A DNA stretch of 5,720 nucleotides from Bacteroidales bacterium. GTDB lineage: Bacteria; Bacteroidota; Bacteroidia; Bacteroidales; UBA3824. This document shows positions 4,492 to 5,720 of this stretch, in pieces. The notes under the pieces were generated by a model that did not search any database, had not been told where the DNA came from, and saw only the letters and a list, made by a program, of their open reading frames with translations. The first letter of the stretch is position 1. Each line of letters opens with the position of its first letter. The stretch is taken from NCBI GenBank assembly GCA_017530465.1, contig JAFXMJ010000051.1:1-5720 (forward strand), in the 5' to 3' direction. A program made the position numbers and the translations under genes.

Positions 4492-5720
4492 ATGAAAAAC
4501 AACTTTCGCAACATAGCAATATTAATATTCTCGCTGCTGCTGGCGTACATACTGGTAGCCACGTACCTCGTATATGACGACTACAAGGTAAGCCTCAACC
4601 AGACCATCAGGACATCCGACAGATACAGCCAGTACAAGTCGGACGAGATTTCGTCGTACCTCAATTCAAGCGTACAGACCACCAGCACTATTGGCAACAT
4701 GCTGGCGTCAGCCCGCGAAAAATACGGCTACGACCTCATACCATACGTGGAGCAGAGCCTGCAAACCCTCTGCATCGAGAATCCACAGTTTGCATCCATC
4801 ACGGTCACATGGGAATTTTCAGCCGTGTGCAAGACATGGAGCCGTCCATACGGACGCCTCATTATGAAGGCGTATATGCTCGACGGCCGTCCACGCATCA
4901 CAAAAGACACCGTGGACCTCGAAGGCGAGTACGTGAGCGAAAATTATTACCAGATGAAAAACGGCTCGATGCACACGCTGTTCACAAGTCCAGAAATCAA
5001 TACAAGCGAATACATCGCACACTCCGAAACACAGCAATGCACTTCGATAGCCACGAGGATGGTGCTCAACGACACATTCATAGGCATAGTTGAGGCCGAG
5101 ATGCAGCTCACGCACATTGCCAAGACGCTCGACGAAATGCCACTCGACTACGCCGGCAAGCCATTCGTGATAGCAAGCAATGGCAAGATATATTGCCACT
5201 CCAACAAAGACCTCGACCGCACCAACTTCCTCGACGCATACGCCGGTATCGAAAAAGACGACGAAGTGGCGCAGGCAATCACAGAATCGCTCGTTTGCAG
5301 CACCGACTACCAAGACCGCGACGGCAACAAGTCGCACATCACCCTCATCCCCATCACCGTCAAAGACAGCGGCAAGCCCTGGACACTGGTATCGGAGATT
5401 CACTATTCGAGAATCATAAAGCAGACCATCAGAAAGATAATGCCTTACTTTCTGCTTTCGTTCCTTGGACTCTGCATAATGGTGTTCTTCACGCTCACAT
5501 TCGTTAGGAAATCCACCAACCCGATGCAACAGGCATCCATAATGCTCAATTACATCGACCGTGGCGAATACGACAAGGTGGAGCACCTCGAATCTGCCGA
5601 CGAGGAAATCAACACATTCTACAAGTCGCTCAACATCTTCGCCGAAAAAATCCAAAAGACCACAGAATTTGCGCGAAGCATCGGCAGCGGCTCGCTCAAC
5701 ATCAAATACGAAATCGACAG
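4492..5720 (+). CDS. Membrane-bound dCache/HAMP sensory receptor, 5' part (3' end outside window)
   Basis: The frame is open from ATG 4492 to the window edge, giving 409 complete codons. Residues 7-28 form a first transmembrane helix. Residues 30-316 form an extracytoplasmic domain resembling a double Cache: a long N-terminal helix (32-95), ITVTWEFS (103-110) and RPYGR (118-122), a second strand set around FIGIVEAEMQL (196-206), then FVIASNGKIYCHSNKDL (225-241) and PWTLVSEI (296-303). Residues 317-338 form a second helix. A HAMP-like segment follows, with Pro344, RGEYDKV (357-363) and DEEI (370-373), then EFARSIGSGSL (392-402) leading towards the unseen output domain. Cache domains sense small ligands outside the membrane; the output could be a histidine kinase, phosphatase, cyclase or methyl-accepting type. 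An in-frame ATG at 4426 would add 22 AT-rich codons, but it overlaps a possible second promoter element, so 4492 is preferred. The architecture is well supported; the ligand and output are unknown. Confidence 0.85.
   Translation, partial: MKNNFRNIAILIFSLLLAYILVATYLVYDDYKVSLNQTIRTSDRYSQYKSDEISSYLNSSVQTTSTIGNMLASAREKYGYDLIPYVEQSLQTLCIENPQFASITVTWEFSAVCKTWSRPYGRLIMKAYMLDGRPRITKDTVDLEGEYVSENYYQMKNGSMHTLFTSPEINTSEYIAHSETQQCTSIATRMVLNDTFIGIVEAEMQLTHIAKTLDEMPLDYAGKPFVIASNGKIYCHSNKDLDRTNFLDAYAGIEKDDEVAQAITESLVCSTDYQDRDGNKSHITLIPITVKDSGKPWTLVSEIHYSRIIKQTIRKIMPYFLLSFLGLCIMVFFTLTFVRKSTNPMQQASIMLNYIDRGEYDKVEHLESADEEINTFYKSLNIFAEKIQKTTEFARSIGSGSLNIKYEID

Noticed and set aside
4819..5655. 278-codon open frame on the - strand
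   Set aside because: It lies wholly antisense to the Cache/HAMP receptor gene, whose protein shows clear helices and domain motifs. The antisense product shows no recognisable family and the frame is open because of codon bias.

Overview
The window looks like chromosomal DNA of a Bacteroidetes bacterium, most likely order Bacteroidales; a Muribaculaceae- or Prevotella-like member would fit. Three things point there: a recognisable DUF2851 protein, promoter-like TAnnTTTG elements in place of a -35/-10 pair, and AT-rich leaders without clear Shine-Dalgarno sequences ahead of richer-GC genes. The family-level guess is inference. All supported genes lie on the + strand. No RNA gene, IS element, CRISPR array or phage gene was seen.

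Layout. (1) 1-749: the 3' part of a gene for a beta-propeller protein with WD40/TolB-like blades. (2) 852-1364: a small lipoprotein with a C-terminal SPOR (peptidoglycan-binding) domain, followed by a strong hairpin-plus-U-tract terminator (1390-1447). (3) 1507-2919: a soluble protein fusing a coiled coil, a class III adenylate cyclase domain with the expected catalytic residues, and an HD-superfamily phosphohydrolase domain. (4) 2930-4165: a DUF2851 protein of unknown function, only 10 nt downstream and probably in the same operon. (5) 4166-4491: a 326-nt AT-rich gap with a GC-rich hairpin, a TTAACA dyad and a good Bacteroidetes -7 promoter element. (6) 4492 to the window end: the sensory half of a membrane receptor (TM, periplasmic dCache-like domain, TM, HAMP), with its output domain outside the window.

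How the genes may work together. The SPOR lipoprotein appears to be its own unit: promoter-like element before it, terminator after it. The cyclase-HD gene and the DUF2851 gene look like a two-gene operon starting near 1480. The most interesting object is the cyclase-HD fusion. One cytoplasmic polypeptide carries a domain expected to make cAMP and a domain of a metal-dependent phosphohydrolase family, which could degrade a cyclic nucleotide or another phosphoester. The downstream receptor has its own promoter and a cut-off output domain, so no functional link to the cyclase can be shown from this window.
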